A stretch of DNA of 64,000 bases from DDH964 sp963806685 (GCA_963806685.1 CAWDZB010000006.1:186001-250000), one strand, 5' to 3'. Positions 10,132-22,795 are shown, numbered from the stretch's first letter. Numbers and translations: made by a program. The notes: a model not told the origin generated them from the letters alone.

Positions 10132-11000
10132 TGCGGCCCTCCCTGTTCCTTGGTAGTGGGAAGGTCGGTGAATTTGCTGGTGCTGAAAACCCGCCCATTG
10201 GGTAGGACCCCCCAATGCCCTCCGTAGGGTTCGACGGGCAGCTTTTCCAGGTACCCGCTGCTGACCAGATTTTTCAAATGCTCCGGGTAATGGCCGAAGT
10301 CCTTGCGGTAACGCTCTCGGGCCGCCTCGATCGAACTTGCAGCTTCGAGAGCAGCCAACCTTTTTGAGAGGGTCTTGCGCAATTGTGGGTTACTTGTCTC
10401 GGCTAGCATCTGCTTTAAAAAAAGTACGCCCGTTTGGGTCCGTTTTCCATAATAGGCCAGCCGCGCCGCCAGGGGCTTCAGAAAGTCTGGACTGCCGGGG
10501 ATCTTGGCCGCTTCCATAACATAGGCGGATCCCTGGGCAAAATCATGTTGGAAATAAAACGCATTGAATCCCGCATAGAACGGGAGTCTCCATTCCCAGG
10601 TCCGGTATTCGATCCCCTTTTCAAGCAACCGGTTGGCCGCGTCGATCTTGTTGGCTCCCCAAACCAGGACTCCTTCGCAAAAGACGTAGGGATCGAGGAA
10701 ATAGGGGTCTAGATCAGTCACCACATCGAGGGAGTGAATCAAGTAGGACCAGTCCGCCTCTGAGGGAGTCTGGTCGTTCTGAAACCGCTCACCGAAAAAG
10801 GTCATGGTCCGGAGAAAAAGGAAGTCGGCAAAGACTCCCCGGTTGCCGACGGCCAAGATCCGACTTACCCCCGATGGTAAAACGTAGCTCGGCTGTGCTT
10901 CACGTCGGGTACTGGCCCGATCCTCCCAGGCGCGAGGCTGAAGGAATGAGTAAGAGACCAGCAACAGCGCCAACAGGCACAGGGAGACGGATCTGGCCAT
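10128..11000 (-). CDS. TPR-like exported protein of the pil locus
   Basis: A 290-residue protein with an N-terminal hydrophobic segment (residues 4-20, LCLLALLLVSYSFL) that could be a signal anchor. The body is helical with aromatic-rich repeats such as DPYFLDPYVFCEGVLVWGAN and RLPFYAGFNAFYFQHDF, which resembles TPR-like solenoids, and a C-terminal region (YLEKLPVEPYGG) like that seen in pilus-associated secretins or pseudopilin tails. The ATG lies on the stop of the ABC permease gene, and its own stop overlaps pilD. The position suggests a role in pilin modification or export with its neighbours. Function is unknown. Confidence 0.65.
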   Translation of the reverse strand: MARSVSLCLLALLLVSYSFLQPRAWEDRASTRREAQPSYVLPSGVSRILAVGNRGVFADFLFLRTMTFFGERFQNDQTPSEADWSYLIHSLDVVTDLDPYFLDPYVFCEGVLVWGANKIDAANRLLEKGIEYRTWEWRLPFYAGFNAFYFQHDFAQGSAYVMEAAKIPGSPDFLKPLAARLAYYGKRTQTGVLFLKQMLAETSNPQLRKTLSKRLAALEAASSIEAARERYRKDFGHYPEHLKNLVSSGYLEKLPVEPYGGHWGVLPNGRVFSTSKFTDLPTTKEQGGPQ

Positions 11001-11815
11001 TAGTTAAACTCCCGCCGCTGAAAGATAAAAGCTGCGAGTATTAGCAATATAGAGGCATAGACTATGCCGTAGCCGAGAGCGTCCAATAACCGCGTCGTCG
11101 CTATCGGCAGTCCATAGGCGGCCTCGGTCTTGAAATCGAAAACGGAAAAGTTGGGCACAACATAGGAGGTAACCTCGATAACCCGCCTGACGCTGTCCGA
11201 GAGGATGGCCTCACCGCTTGAAGCCGAGGAGTGTAAATAAAAGACCACATCCTCTATCGTCTCGGCGACGATGTAAGTGCAGAAACTGAAAATCAGCGTG
11301 ATGAAGGAACTGGTCGCAATGACGCCAAAAAAAACCACGATCGCGACCAGCACCGAGATCTTCAGGTAGACGAAAAAAGCGGCGAGGAAAAAATTCATCC
11401 AGGTGAAGCCATGGAAATAGCCTTTATAAACAATTGACAGGCCGTACACGTTGAGACAGGAGACCACAAAAAGAAGGAACAGGGCCGCAAAGACGAACAG
11501 CTCAATCCCAAGATATTTGCCAAAGATATATTCATAGCGGGTGATCGGTTTTGAGAGCACCAACTGGATCGTCTTGCGTTCGATGTCCTTGGCAATCAGG
11601 TTCAGTCCGACGAAGAGGACCAGCAACAGGCCGGCGACGGAGAGGGCGCTGAGATTCATGTCGACCGTCACCTTGCCGACGTCTCGCATAAAAAATCCCG
11701 CTACGGCAAAATTGAGACCCAGGATGAAGAGGGAGAAGAGGCCGATGCCATAGACGGCGCGACTGCGCACCCCCTCCTTGAACGTAATGACCGCCAGGGC
11801 AAAAATTCTTTTCAT
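11000..11815 (-). CDS. ABC-2 type transporter permease
   Basis: Inner-membrane permease of 271 residues, six predicted spans, of the ABC-2/NosY-GldF type. It begins with the usual cytoplasmic amphipathic start (RIFALAVITFKEGVRSRAVYG) and has the IERKTIQLVLSKPITRYEYIFGK loop common to this family. It is translationally coupled to the upstream ATPase gene by a four-base overlap and to the downstream TPR-like gene. Similar ATPase/permease pairs lie beside pilA in Geobacter relatives; the substrate is unknown. Confidence 0.82.
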   Translation of the reverse strand: MKRIFALAVITFKEGVRSRAVYGIGLFSLFILGLNFAVAGFFMRDVGKVTVDMNLSALSVAGLLLVLFVGLNLIAKDIERKTIQLVLSKPITRYEYIFGKYLGIELFVFAALFLLFVVSCLNVYGLSIVYKGYFHGFTWMNFFLAAFFVYLKISVLVAIVVFFGVIATSSFITLIFSFCTYIVAETIEDVVFYLHSSASSGEAILSDSVRRVIEVTSYVVPNFSVFDFKTEAAYGLPIATTRLLDALGYGIVYASILLILAAFIFQRREFN

Positions 11816-12741
11816 TGTTCGCCTCCCTGGACCGATTTCATAAACAGTTCTTCAAGAGTCAAGCGATCCTCCCGGGAACCTATAATGGCCACCTCCATCT
11901 CCTTGAGTTGACCGGCCAGGGTCGCGAGGTTATCACCGGAGACAGTAAGCAGCACCCCGTCCTCCATCTGGGTCACTCCCTCCAGTAGCACTTCAAGCAA
12001 CTGGTGCTGCCCGGCGCTGAGTTCCCCAACCTTTAGGTGAACCTGCCCCTGACGGCTGGCAATCAGGTTGGCGCTCTCGAAAATTTCGACCAGCCGCCCC
12101 TGAGAAAGCAAGCCGATCCGGTCGCACAAACGCTCGACGTCACTTAAGATATGGGAGCAGAAGAAGATCGTTTTGCCGTCAGATTTAAGTTCACTCACAA
12201 GGTCGAAAACCATCTTGCGCCCAACCGGATCGAGCCCTGACATCGGTTCGTCGAAGACCACCAGCGACGGATCGTGCAGCAGGGCAAAGCAGATTGCCGC
12301 CCGCTGCAACATACCCTTGGAGAAGGTCCGCAAGGGGCGATTTGCGGCATGCTCAAGATAGAGGCGCGAGAACAATTCCTGACGGCGACGAGCCGCCGTC
12401 TTCCGGTCGAGGCCGGAAGCCCGGGCACAGAATTTGAGTAGTTCAGCAAGGGTCAGGTGATCGTAAAGGTAGGGATTTTCCGGGAGGTAGCCAACCTGTC
12501 GTTGGATACTCGTCTCGGCTAGGGGACGGCCGCGAAAATAGACGCCCCCCGAATCGGGGCGGATCAGGCCGAGGATCGAGCGGATGGTGGTGCTCTTGCC
12601 GGCACCGTTAGGACCGATCAGTCCGAAGACCTCGCCCTGCCGAACGGTAAGGTCGACCCCTTTGAGGGCTTGCACCGGTTTTTTAAAGAGTCCGGCCTTG
12701 TAGCGTTTAGTCAGGTTTCTTAGTTCGATTTCTGGCGTCAT
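11812..12741 (-). CDS. ABC transporter ATP-binding protein
   Basis: Cytoplasmic ATPase of 309 residues, CcmA/NatA type. Walker A is GPNGAGKST, the signature is TFSKGMLQRAAI and Walker B is SLVVFDEPMSGLDP. The C-terminal 90 residues form the small extra domain common to DRA/NatA-like ATPases. The start ATG at 12741 has a good AGGAG ribosome site and overlaps the end of the O-antigen-ligase-like gene by about 35 bases. It pairs with the permease immediately downstream. Substrate is not deducible from sequence. Confidence 0.88.
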   Translation of the reverse strand: MTPEIELRNLTKRYKAGLFKKPVQALKGVDLTVRQGEVFGLIGPNGAGKSTTIRSILGLIRPDSGGVYFRGRPLAETSIQRQVGYLPENPYLYDHLTLAELLKFCARASGLDRKTAARRRQELFSRLYLEHAANRPLRTFSKGMLQRAAICFALLHDPSLVVFDEPMSGLDPVGRKMVFDLVSELKSDGKTIFFCSHILSDVERLCDRIGLLSQGRLVEIFESANLIASRQGQVHLKVGELSAGQHQLLEVLLEGVTQMEDGVLLTVSGDNLATLAGQLKEMEVAIIGSREDRLTLEELFMKSVQGGEQ

Positions 12742-14593
12742 CCAGCATCTCCTGCATCAGCTTTTCGATGGAATCGTCCAGCTTGGGGTAAAAGTATTCG
12801 ATCGGCCGACCGGTTTTCCGGGCCACCTCTTCGGCGTTAAGGCGATGTTGCAGCTGCCAGGCGGGCTGGTAATCGGGCTGCAGATCGATTGCTTTCTGCA
12901 CGGTGACCGCGGCCTGCCGGCTATCACCCAAGAGGTGGTAAAGACGGGCCACATCGTACCATTGCCAGAAAGCCCCCTGGAGGCTGGCCAGACGCCGGGC
13001 ATAGGGAAGCACTTTGGCGGCCAATACCTTGTCCTGGTGATCCACGGCATCGTTTACATAGAGCGGCACCACCTGCAACAAGGCCCGAAACTCGGAAAAG
13101 GGTTCGTCGGCGTAACCAGCAAACCGGGCGAAGGTCACCGAGGGCCGCTCAGCACTGTGGGTCTGCGCCAGAAGACGACCAAATCGATACTCATGATACC
13201 CATATCCGCCAATCCCAACAAGCCCTGCGAGGAAGCAGATGGCCAGGACCATCCGGGACCAGCGGGGCAGGACGATCTTCCAGACCCGGTCCGGACCGGG
13301 CAGAAGGCTCAGAAAGACGACGAAACAGGATAAAAGCGCCGGATACCGCAGGGGCCAGGAGAGGAGGGCCAAAACCAGAATCGCCAGAATCAGCAGCAGC
13401 AGATAGAGTCGTGGGGTGTTCTTCGCGTCAAAACCCTGCCGAAAGCAGTCCACGAAAACGCGCCACAGGTAGAAAGCCAGTGCCAGGGCCACAACCAGCC
13501 CGCCCACGCCCAATTCGGCCATCAACTGCAGAATTTCGTTATGGGACCAGTAGCCGTAACCGAAATCCTCAAAGGTCACGAATCCCAGCAGGTCGTGGGC
13601 CCGAACCTGGAAGTTGGCCAGCAGCAGCTTGAAATTGTCGGGCCCAATACCGAGCCAGGGATGGTGCAGGAAGAGGAGCAGGGAAGTCGCCCAGAGCAAA
13701 ATCCGCCCGCTGCCGTCCCCTGCCCCCTGGCGCAGGGTACCATGGAAAGCCAGCGCCGCCGCCCCCGGGGCGCCAGGGGAAAGGGCATGGCTAAAAAAGG
13801 CGATGAGCCCGGGCAGGGCTTTGCCCATCCCCAAGCCAAGGACCAGACATCCTAGCAGCAGGAAAAACTCACGTCGCTGATCCGGACGATCACACAGGTA
13901 GCGGCGGCTCGTCACCAGCCAGAAGAGGAGGGGCAGGACCACTCCGAGAGCCAGCTGGCCGGAGCGGGAGCCCGTAAGGAAAAAAACCGTCGACACCAGG
14001 CTGAAGGGGAGAAAACGTAACCAGGATGAACGATTCAGCGATGGGCGGCGGTCGTGCAGATAGACCAGGAAAAAACCAATCAGGACCAGGACCAGGAAAA
14101 GGGCGAACAGGTTCGGCTGACCATACATCCCGCCAACGCGGGGCGAATCGTCCGGGGGCAAAAGATAGGGGATCACCATCCTGCGCGTAGGACCGAGCAG
14201 CAAAAACCGCGCATATTCGTAAAGGCCCAGGAGCGCCGCAACCACCCCGGAAACGACCAGCGCACGGGCCAGGCGCAGCAGCAGCCGGGGGTCCCGGGCT
14301 CCAACTGCCGAGGTCAACAGCGACAGGCCCAGGAAGGGGAGAAAAGCCAGAGCAAAACGGAGTCCTTCCACCGGCGACACTGCCGCGGCAGCGGAAAGGA
14401 CCAGGACCAAAAAAAAGAGCCCTCCACCGGCCTGCACCGGCGTCAGGTACACCGTACGCCGGCAGCATAGCAGCAGGCCGACAAGGACCCAGCCGCCGAG
14501 AAAGACCAGTTGTGCTCCCCGCGCCGGGCTGGCAAAAGCCGGTACCACGCAGAACTGGGTCAGGGCAAGGCAGAGGCAAAAGAAAACAGTCAT
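12707..14593 (-). CDS. O-antigen ligase-like membrane protein with TPR tail
   Basis: A polytopic membrane protein of about 628 residues with some twelve hydrophobic segments. A large loop contains SHNEILQLMAELGVGG, the H-x-x-x(9)-G-x-x-G pattern of the Wzy_C/WaaL/PglL ligase family. The C-terminal 120 residues contain TPR-like helices (LGDSRQAAVTVQKAIDLQP). I chose the ATG at 14593 (MTVFF) with upstream AGGGGA; the frame is open further upstream to 14731 but would run through the pilA-C terminator. Next to the pilin genes it may be a pilin glycosyltransferase (TfpO/PilO-like) or an ordinary O-antigen ligase serving the Wzt/Wzm system. Confidence 0.72.
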   Translation of the reverse strand: MTVFFCLCLALTQFCVVPAFASPARGAQLVFLGGWVLVGLLLCCRRTVYLTPVQAGGGLFFLVLVLSAAAAVSPVEGLRFALAFLPFLGLSLLTSAVGARDPRLLLRLARALVVSGVVAALLGLYEYARFLLLGPTRRMVIPYLLPPDDSPRVGGMYGQPNLFALFLVLVLIGFFLVYLHDRRPSLNRSSWLRFLPFSLVSTVFFLTGSRSGQLALGVVLPLLFWLVTSRRYLCDRPDQRREFFLLLGCLVLGLGMGKALPGLIAFFSHALSPGAPGAAALAFHGTLRQGAGDGSGRILLWATSLLLFLHHPWLGIGPDNFKLLLANFQVRAHDLLGFVTFEDFGYGYWSHNEILQLMAELGVGGLVVALALAFYLWRVFVDCFRQGFDAKNTPRLYLLLLILAILVLALLSWPLRYPALLSCFVVFLSLLPGPDRVWKIVLPRWSRMVLAICFLAGLVGIGGYGYHEYRFGRLLAQTHSAERPSVTFARFAGYADEPFSEFRALLQVVPLYVNDAVDHQDKVLAAKVLPYARRLASLQGAFWQWYDVARLYHLLGDSRQAAVTVQKAIDLQPDYQPAWQLQHRLNAEEVARKTGRPIEYFYPKLDDSIEKLMQEMLDDARNRTKKPD

Positions 14594-14620
14594 CCGGGGA
14601 TTTCCCCTTGCTGCGACCGG

Positions 14621-14655
14621 AAAAAAAGCCCCCTCTCTAAGAGAGAAGGGGCTTT
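14621..14655 (-). terminator. Rho-independent terminator after pilA-C
   Basis: On the minus strand an AAGCCCC...GGGGGCTT hairpin with an inner TCTCT/AGAGA stem is followed by seven T residues. It lies 27 bases after the pilA-C stop and would end the pilA/pilA-C transcript while allowing separate expression of the downstream genes. Confidence 0.85.
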
Positions 14656-14681
14656 CCAGAGCAGGTGGAGAAAAAAGCTTA

Positions 14682-15056
14682 TCAGTCGTTGAACCCGAGA
14701 GTTGTGGTCCAGTTGACTTCGGACTGGGCATCGGCCTGGGACGCCGGCAGCTTGGCGAAAGACTTCACCGTGTTAGTCGGGAAGGTGTAGTAGTAAATCT
14801 TGGTGATGCTCGACGAGGTGGCATAGAGCTTGGTGCCTCCCTCGTGATAGGTCCCGATGATGAAGTATTGATACGTCGTCGTATCGGGATTCACATAGGA
14901 CATGTTGACCTTGGGCGAAGCGGCGATTTCAAGCTTGACATTGTCCTTGCCGGAGGTGTCGGGGATCACCAAGGTGGAACCGGCGGTATTAGTCTGCGCA
15001 AAGGCAGGGGTCGCAAAGGCCAGGATGGCCGCGATCATCAACAGCTTTTTCATCAT
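14682..15056 (-). CDS. spc: PilA-C/Spc-like pilin partner protein
   Basis: A 124-residue protein with an ordinary Sec signal peptide (MMKKLLMIAAILAFATPAFA, likely cut before QT), leaving 104 residues. The mature part is polar, rich in Thr, Ser and Tyr, with a beta-rich look (YQYFIIGTYHEGG). It lies 29 bases after pilA, behind a GAGGAG ribosome site. In Geobacter the gene in this position encodes Spc (PilA-C), which stabilises the short PilA and, in a published structure, makes a heterodimeric pilus with it. Assignment rests on position, length and signal peptide, because I cannot align it here. Confidence 0.75.
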   Translation of the reverse strand: MMKKLLMIAAILAFATPAFAQTNTAGSTLVIPDTSGKDNVKLEIAASPKVNMSYVNPDTTTYQYFIIGTYHEGGTKLYATSSSITKIYYYTFPTNTVKSFAKLPASQADAQSEVNWTTTLGFND

Positions 15057-15085
15057 AATTCTCCTCGTTTCAGGTGAATATAGAA

Positions 15086-15301
15086 TTAGTTCGACGGATA
15101 GTAGTAGTGGTCGGTGTAGTAGCCCTCAAGCTCCGTGCGCATGGTCTTGAGGTCGCTCTGGGACGCCGAGTTGAACGCCTTCTGCCGGTAGGAGGCGAAC
15201 TGCGGGATGGCGATGGCCGCCAGGATGCCGATGATCGCAACAACGATCAGCAGTTCGATGAGGGTAAAACCCTTTTGATTCCTCCTGAATTTCTTCAGCA
15301 T
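15086..15301 (-). CDS. pilA: short aromatic-rich type IV major pilin PilA
   Basis: Geobacter-type short pilin (PilA-N), 71 residues. An 11-residue leader ends in KG, and PilD should cut before F1. The mature 60 residues begin with the invariant hydrophobic helix with E5. Aromatic residues are F1, F24, Y27, F32, Y50, Y51, Y55, Y56 and Y57, that is 9 of 60. The globular domain of ordinary pilins is missing and is presumably supplied by the downstream pilA-C product. The ATG at 15301 has an AAGGAGAAGG ribosome site; a longer upstream frame is not needed. Transcription is expected from the sigma-54 promoter about 110 bases upstream under PilR. Confidence 0.95.
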   Translation of the reverse strand: MLKKFRRNQKGFTLIELLIVVAIIGILAAIAIPQFASYRQKAFNSASQSDLKTMRTELEGYYTDHYYYPSN

Positions 15302-15407
15302 GTTCCTTCTCCTTTCTGGGTGGACAGATAAATGCCGGGATTCCGGCCACGGTGAATTGGTGATGCACTTATTTTTTTCCGGGTGCAAACCTTTCACCTG
15401 CATATCA

Positions 15408-15423
15408 TGCAAAGGCAATGCCA
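15408..15423 (-). promoter_or_regulatory. sigma-54 promoter of pilA
   Basis: Minus-strand TGGCATTGCCTTTGCA has GG and GC exactly 12 bases apart, as in the -24/-12 consensus TGGCAC-N5-TTGCA. The start of transcription should fall near 15396, giving a leader of about 95 bases before the pilA ATG. The neighbouring pilR gene encodes a sigma-54 activator. Confidence 0.88.
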
Positions 15424-15532
15424 AATTAAAAAAAAACAAAAAAACAAGGGACCACGGGATGTTAGCCTCGGCGACCGACCAAATCCGCCCCGACCATGGT
15501 GCTGCGGAAAGACCATTTCGGGCAGGGCAAGG

Positions 15533-15544
15533 TGACAAACTTTG

Positions 15545-15547
<3 letters not shown>
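15533..15547. promoter_or_regulatory. palindrome, candidate PilR enhancer site
   Basis: TGACAAA-C-TTTGTCA is a perfect 7-bp inverted repeat centred about 144 bases upstream of the predicted pilA start and overlapping the pilR stop codon. Distance and symmetry fit a binding site for an NtrC-family dimer. The TGTC core resembles what has been described for PilR in Pseudomonas. Binding is inferred. Confidence 0.5.
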
Positions 15548-16949
<1,402 letters not shown>

Positions 16950-16966
<17 letters not shown>

Positions 16967-18617
16967 GGCTCTCACCCTCCATTTCGGGCCGTTGCAGGCG
17001 GATCACAAAGAGGGCGCCGCCCTCACTTCCCTCGGTAACTGCGATCTGACCACCGTTGGCTTCCACCAGGGTATGAACCGTCGCCAGCCCAAGGCCAATT
17101 CCATCTGTCTTGGTGGTAAAAAAAGGTTCGAAAATCCGTTCCTTCATCTCGCAGGGTACCCCCGTGCCTGAGTCTTCCACGAACAGGGCCTGTCCGTTTT
17201 CCAGAACCCCAACCCGCAGCGTCCCTTTCCCGCCAACGGCCTCGGCAGCGTTGATAAGCAAGTCCCAGAGGATCTGGCGAAGTTGCTTGCGGTCAGCCAC
17301 TACTGCAACTCCAGGCTGGTAATGCCGCTCAACATTTAATTCCTGGAATCGTCCGTCGCTTTCGGCCAGTGCCAGTACCTCGTCAAAAAGGTCGGCAACC
17401 TCCAGGACCTCCGGGACAGGTCGGGCAGGCCGTGCATAGAGCAGGAAATCCGTCAGCAGAGCGCCGAGGCGATCAGCCTCTCGAACCACGATACCCATCA
17501 GCCGCCGGTCCTCTTCGCGGACCTGGCTCTGCTCCATGAGCAGCTGAATAGAGCCACTTATCGACGCAAGGGGATTGCGAATCTCGTGGGCCATCCCTGC
17601 GGCAAGCCGGCCGATAGCGGCCAATCGGTCGGTGCGCTTGAGTTTTTCCTCCATCTCCACGAGTTGGGTCAGATCCTGGAAGACGACCAGAACCCCCAAT
17701 TCCCTGTCCCGGCCATCGCGCAACGGGGAGGAAGAAAAACCCAGGACCTTCCGCGTTCCCTCCGGGGTCAGGAAGGTACCCTGCCCCCGGGGAGTGATTT
17801 TGAGGGAATGATTTTCCTCGATCCCCAGGTCAGGAAACAGGGCACGGACTTCTCGGTTGTAAACCTGGCGCAGGGTCAAGCCGGTGATTCGTTCGGCAGC
17901 ATCGTTGAAAGACCTGATCCGCCCCTGGTCATTGGCGATCATCAGGCCGCTGGTGATATTGGTGAGGATCGCCCGATTGAAGTTTTCCAGTTCGTCGAAA
18001 TCAATTTCTTTTTGTTCCAGGGCCGCTTCACTCCGCCGCAGGCGCTCGGAGAGCGTCCCGCTGAGGAGAGCAGTCAGCAAAAAGGCAAAGACATTGACGA
18101 ACACTTCATAAAAAACCTCCCGGCCACTTATCTGACCGGGGGATTGCAGTCCGCCGATCACCGGCAGGAAACCGTAATACTGCAGGTCGAGAAGACTTCC
18201 GTAGAGAATCGCTGCCGCCGAGGCGACAAACAGAACGTCCCGACGTGGCAACAGTACGCTGGCGCCGATGATGATCAGCAGGTAGAGAAAGGAAAAGAGG
18301 CTGTCGCTGCCTCCGGTCAGATAGATAAAGGCGGTTGCCAGCAGCAGGTCCCCGATGACCTGGGCCTGGGCAAAAACCGGGTGTGCCGGGTCAGGGACAG
18401 GGCTGTCGCTGAAACCAACGCATGCAGGAAAGAGAGGCCGACCAGCAAGTAAAGATAGGGGAGCACCGGCTGGTGGAACTCGCTGGCCACTGCGAGACAG
18501 GAAAACGATCGTCCCGCCGAGAAACAGGGTGATGACCAAAATGCGGAAAAACAGGAACCGGTTGAGCAACCTCCGGGGAGGCCGACCTTCGATCCTGACT
18601 TCCAATGAAATCGCCAC
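16950..18617 (-). CDS. pilS: sensor histidine kinase PilS, short region out of frame
   Basis: Inner-membrane kinase, about 555 residues: N-terminal membrane spans, a PAS domain (about 210-320, beginning near FNRAILTNITSG), then the H-box GMAHEIRNPLASISG and ATP-binding boxes (LINAAEAV, DSGTGV, GIGLGLATVHTLVEANGG). It is partner of PilR, translated from GTG at 18617, close behind pilC. Between about 18395 and 18495 the open frame yields an unlikely Pro-rich stretch, while the neighbouring frame reads VLPYLYLLVGLSFLHALV, an ordinary membrane span. Two compensating indels therefore probably hide in this stretch. Confidence 0.9.
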
Positions 18618-18629
18618 GATGGGTAATTA

Positions 18630-19851
18630 TCAACCGCCGCTGGCCACGCCGGCCAGTCTTGAAGATCGGCAGGTACATGGCAATGACCAGACCGCCGACG
18701 GTAGTCCCCAGAAAGAGCATCAGCAACGGCTCCATCATCGCCGTCAGATTGCCCACCGCATCGTCGACCTCGTCATCGTAGAAATCGGCGATCTTGTTGA
18801 GCATGGTGTCGATGGAACCGGATTGCTCACCCACCGCAATCATCTGGCAAACCATGGGCGGGAAGACGCCGGATTTCTCAAGGGGTTCGGCAATGGTTTT
18901 GCCTTCGCTGATGCTCTGGCGAACCTTGTAGATGGCTTTTTCCACGGTCTTGTTTCCAGAGGTCTTGGCAACGATCTCGAGCCCGTCGAGAATCGGCACG
19001 CCGCTGGAGACCATCGTTCCCAGGGTCCGGGTAAATTTAGCCACCGCGACCTTGCGAATCAGGATACCGAAAATCGGTAGTTTCAACGCCCAGTCGTCGA
19101 GCATTTCCCGCCCCTTCTTGGTTGCATAGATGCGCTTGAAAATAAATATGAACGCGACAATGGCGCCGATAATCACCAGGATATAGTGCTGAATGAAATT
19201 GCTCAGGTTGATGACAATCTGCGTTGGAAGCGGCAGCGCCGAGCCGAAGTCGGCGAATAGCTTGGCGAAGGTCGGGATGACAAAGACCAGGATGACGGCA
19301 ATGACCACAACGGCAATGCCGACGATGGTGGTCGGATAGGTCATGGCACTCTTGACCTGCTTTTTCAGCTTGAGAGCCTTCTCGATGTAGGCTGCCAACC
19401 GGTTGAGGATGGTATCGAGAATACCGCCGACTTCACCGGCGGCAACGAGATTGACGTAGAGTTCATCGAATGCCTTGGGGTGTTTTTTCAAAGCGTCGGC
19501 AAAGGTCGAACCGGACTCGACGCTCTCTTTGACCTCGGTCAGCATTTTCTTGAAGGTTTTATTGGGCTGCTGCCGAGAAAGGATCTCGAGGCATTGCACC
19601 AGCGGCAGGCCGGCATCGATCATAGTCGCGAACTGCCGGGTAAAAACGACCAGGTCCTTGGTGGTGACTTTCGGTGCAAACCCGGGAATTTTGAGTTCAA
19701 AACCCATCCCTTTGCCGCGCTCGCGAACCTTGCTGGGCATGATCCCCTGGCGACGCAATTGGGCCATTGCGGCGGCTTCGCTGGGAGCCTCCATATCGCC
19801 TTTCTGTTGTTGCCCGGTGCGCGTCTTTCCTTCCCACGAAAACTTGGGCAT
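18630..19851 (-). CDS. pilC: type IV pilus inner-membrane platform protein PilC, frame-shifted near C-terminus
   Basis: PilC/GspF platform protein of about 405 residues with two T2SSF repeats (KDLVVFTRQFATMIDAGLPL early, and GTMVSSGVPILDGLEIVA later) and three membrane spans, ending in IAMYLPIFK. The raw frame runs past this point into an unlikely 80-residue tail overlapping pilS. One base change near 18645 restores VASGG followed by TGA at 18630, a normal family length that leaves pilS to begin 13 bases later. It connects the ATPases PilB and PilT to pilus assembly in the membrane. Confidence 0.92.
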
Positions 19852-19906
19852 ATCATCCTCTCGCAGTGAATTAAACGATCGTCAGAACCGCAGGAAGCGG
19901 CTTCCT

Positions 19907-21016
19907 TCAAGTTTTGGACGTTTGCACCCCGCGCCTGAGCACGGCGTTGGGGTTGGCAATCATCTGTTTCAACTCTTCGGGATCCGAAGATCGGGAGAGC
20001 GCTATCTCCCTGGTGATTTTTTTAGTGTGATAGAGCATGAACAGCGACTGGTTCATGGTCTGCATCCCGAATTTGTCCTGGCCCATCTGCATCTGGGAGT
20101 AGATCTGGTGCACCTTGTCATCCCGGATCAGGGCCCGGATGGCGGTATTCGGTACCATGATTTCCAGCGCCAGTGAACGTCCCTTCCCCGAAGCCAATGG
20201 CAGCAGAGTCTGGGAAAGCACCCCCTCAAGCACGAAGGCCAGCTGGGTACGCACCTGCTGCTGCTGGCTTGTGGGGAAAGCGTCGATAATGCGGTTGATG
20301 GTCTGCACGCAGCCGTTGGTATGCAGGGTGGCAAAGCAGAGGTGGCCGGTCTCGGCGATGGTCAGCGCGGCCTCAATCGTCTCCAGATCGCGCATCTCAC
20401 CGATCAGCACCACGTCCGGGTCCTGGCGCAGGATGTACTTGAGGGCCTTCTTGAAGGAATGGGTATCGGCGCCAACCTCGCGCTGGTTGACCAGGCAGTT
20501 CTTGTGCGGATGCAGAAACTCTACCGGGTCCTCGATGGTGATGATGTGCTCGTGTCGCTCGCTGTTGATCATATCGATGATCGAGGCGAGGGTCGTCGAT
20601 TTGCCGCTGCCGGTCGGCCCGGTCACCAGCACCAGCCCCCGGGGCTTGCGGACGATATCCTTGACCACCGGTGGCAGGCCGAGTTCCTCGAAGGTGAGCA
20701 CCCGGAAGGGAATGAGGCGGAAAACACCGGCCAGCGCACCGCGCTGGATAAAGATATTGCCACGAAAACGCGCCAGGCCCTTGACGCCAAAGGAAAGGTC
20801 GAGTTCGTTTTCCTCCTCGAACTTGCGCTTCTGGGCATCGGTAAGAATGCTGTAGCAGAGCTGCTTGGTATCCGCCGGCTGCATCGGCGGCAGCTTGAGC
20901 GGGGTCATGTGCCCATCGATCCGCACCTGTGGCGGCGACCCGGTGGTGATATGCAGGTCCGATGCTCCCTGTTCGACCATGGTCTTGAGCAGCTGATGAA
21001 CACTGATGTTGGACAC
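19907..21016 (-). CDS. pilT: pilus retraction ATPase PilT
   Basis: Hexameric cytoplasmic ATPase of 369 residues that powers pilus retraction. Visible are the N-terminal PAS-like region (ASDLHITTGSPP), Walker A GPTGSGKST, the Asp box ITIEDPVEF, Walker B DPDVVLIGEMRD and the His box HLCFATLHTNG. I chose GTG at 21016, 6 bases after a GGGAGG ribosome site, rather than the longer frame to 21037. It lies between pilB and pilC in the pil operon. The family retraction motif region near the C-terminus (AIRALIRDDKVHQI) is present. Confidence 0.94.
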   Translation of the reverse strand: MSNISVHQLLKTMVEQGASDLHITTGSPPQVRIDGHMTPLKLPPMQPADTKQLCYSILTDAQKRKFEEENELDLSFGVKGLARFRGNIFIQRGALAGVFRLIPFRVLTFEELGLPPVVKDIVRKPRGLVLVTGPTGSGKSTTLASIIDMINSERHEHIITIEDPVEFLHPHKNCLVNQREVGADTHSFKKALKYILRQDPDVVLIGEMRDLETIEAALTIAETGHLCFATLHTNGCVQTINRIIDAFPTSQQQQVRTQLAFVLEGVLSQTLLPLASGKGRSLALEIMVPNTAIRALIRDDKVHQIYSQMQMGQDKFGMQTMNQSLFMLYHTKKITREIALSRSSDPEELKQMIANPNAVLRRGVQTSKT

Positions 21017-21094
21017 GAACCACCTCCCGGCTTGCAATGTTCAGCTGCAGCGGCCGGACAGCACGCCGCTGCAATGAAAAATCAACGGTACCTC

Positions 21095-22795
<1,701 letters not shown>

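Noticed and set aside
18391..18630. Eighty-residue C-terminal extension of PilC
   Set aside because: It follows a probable one-base error; the family length and a membrane-protein end are restored in the adjacent frame.
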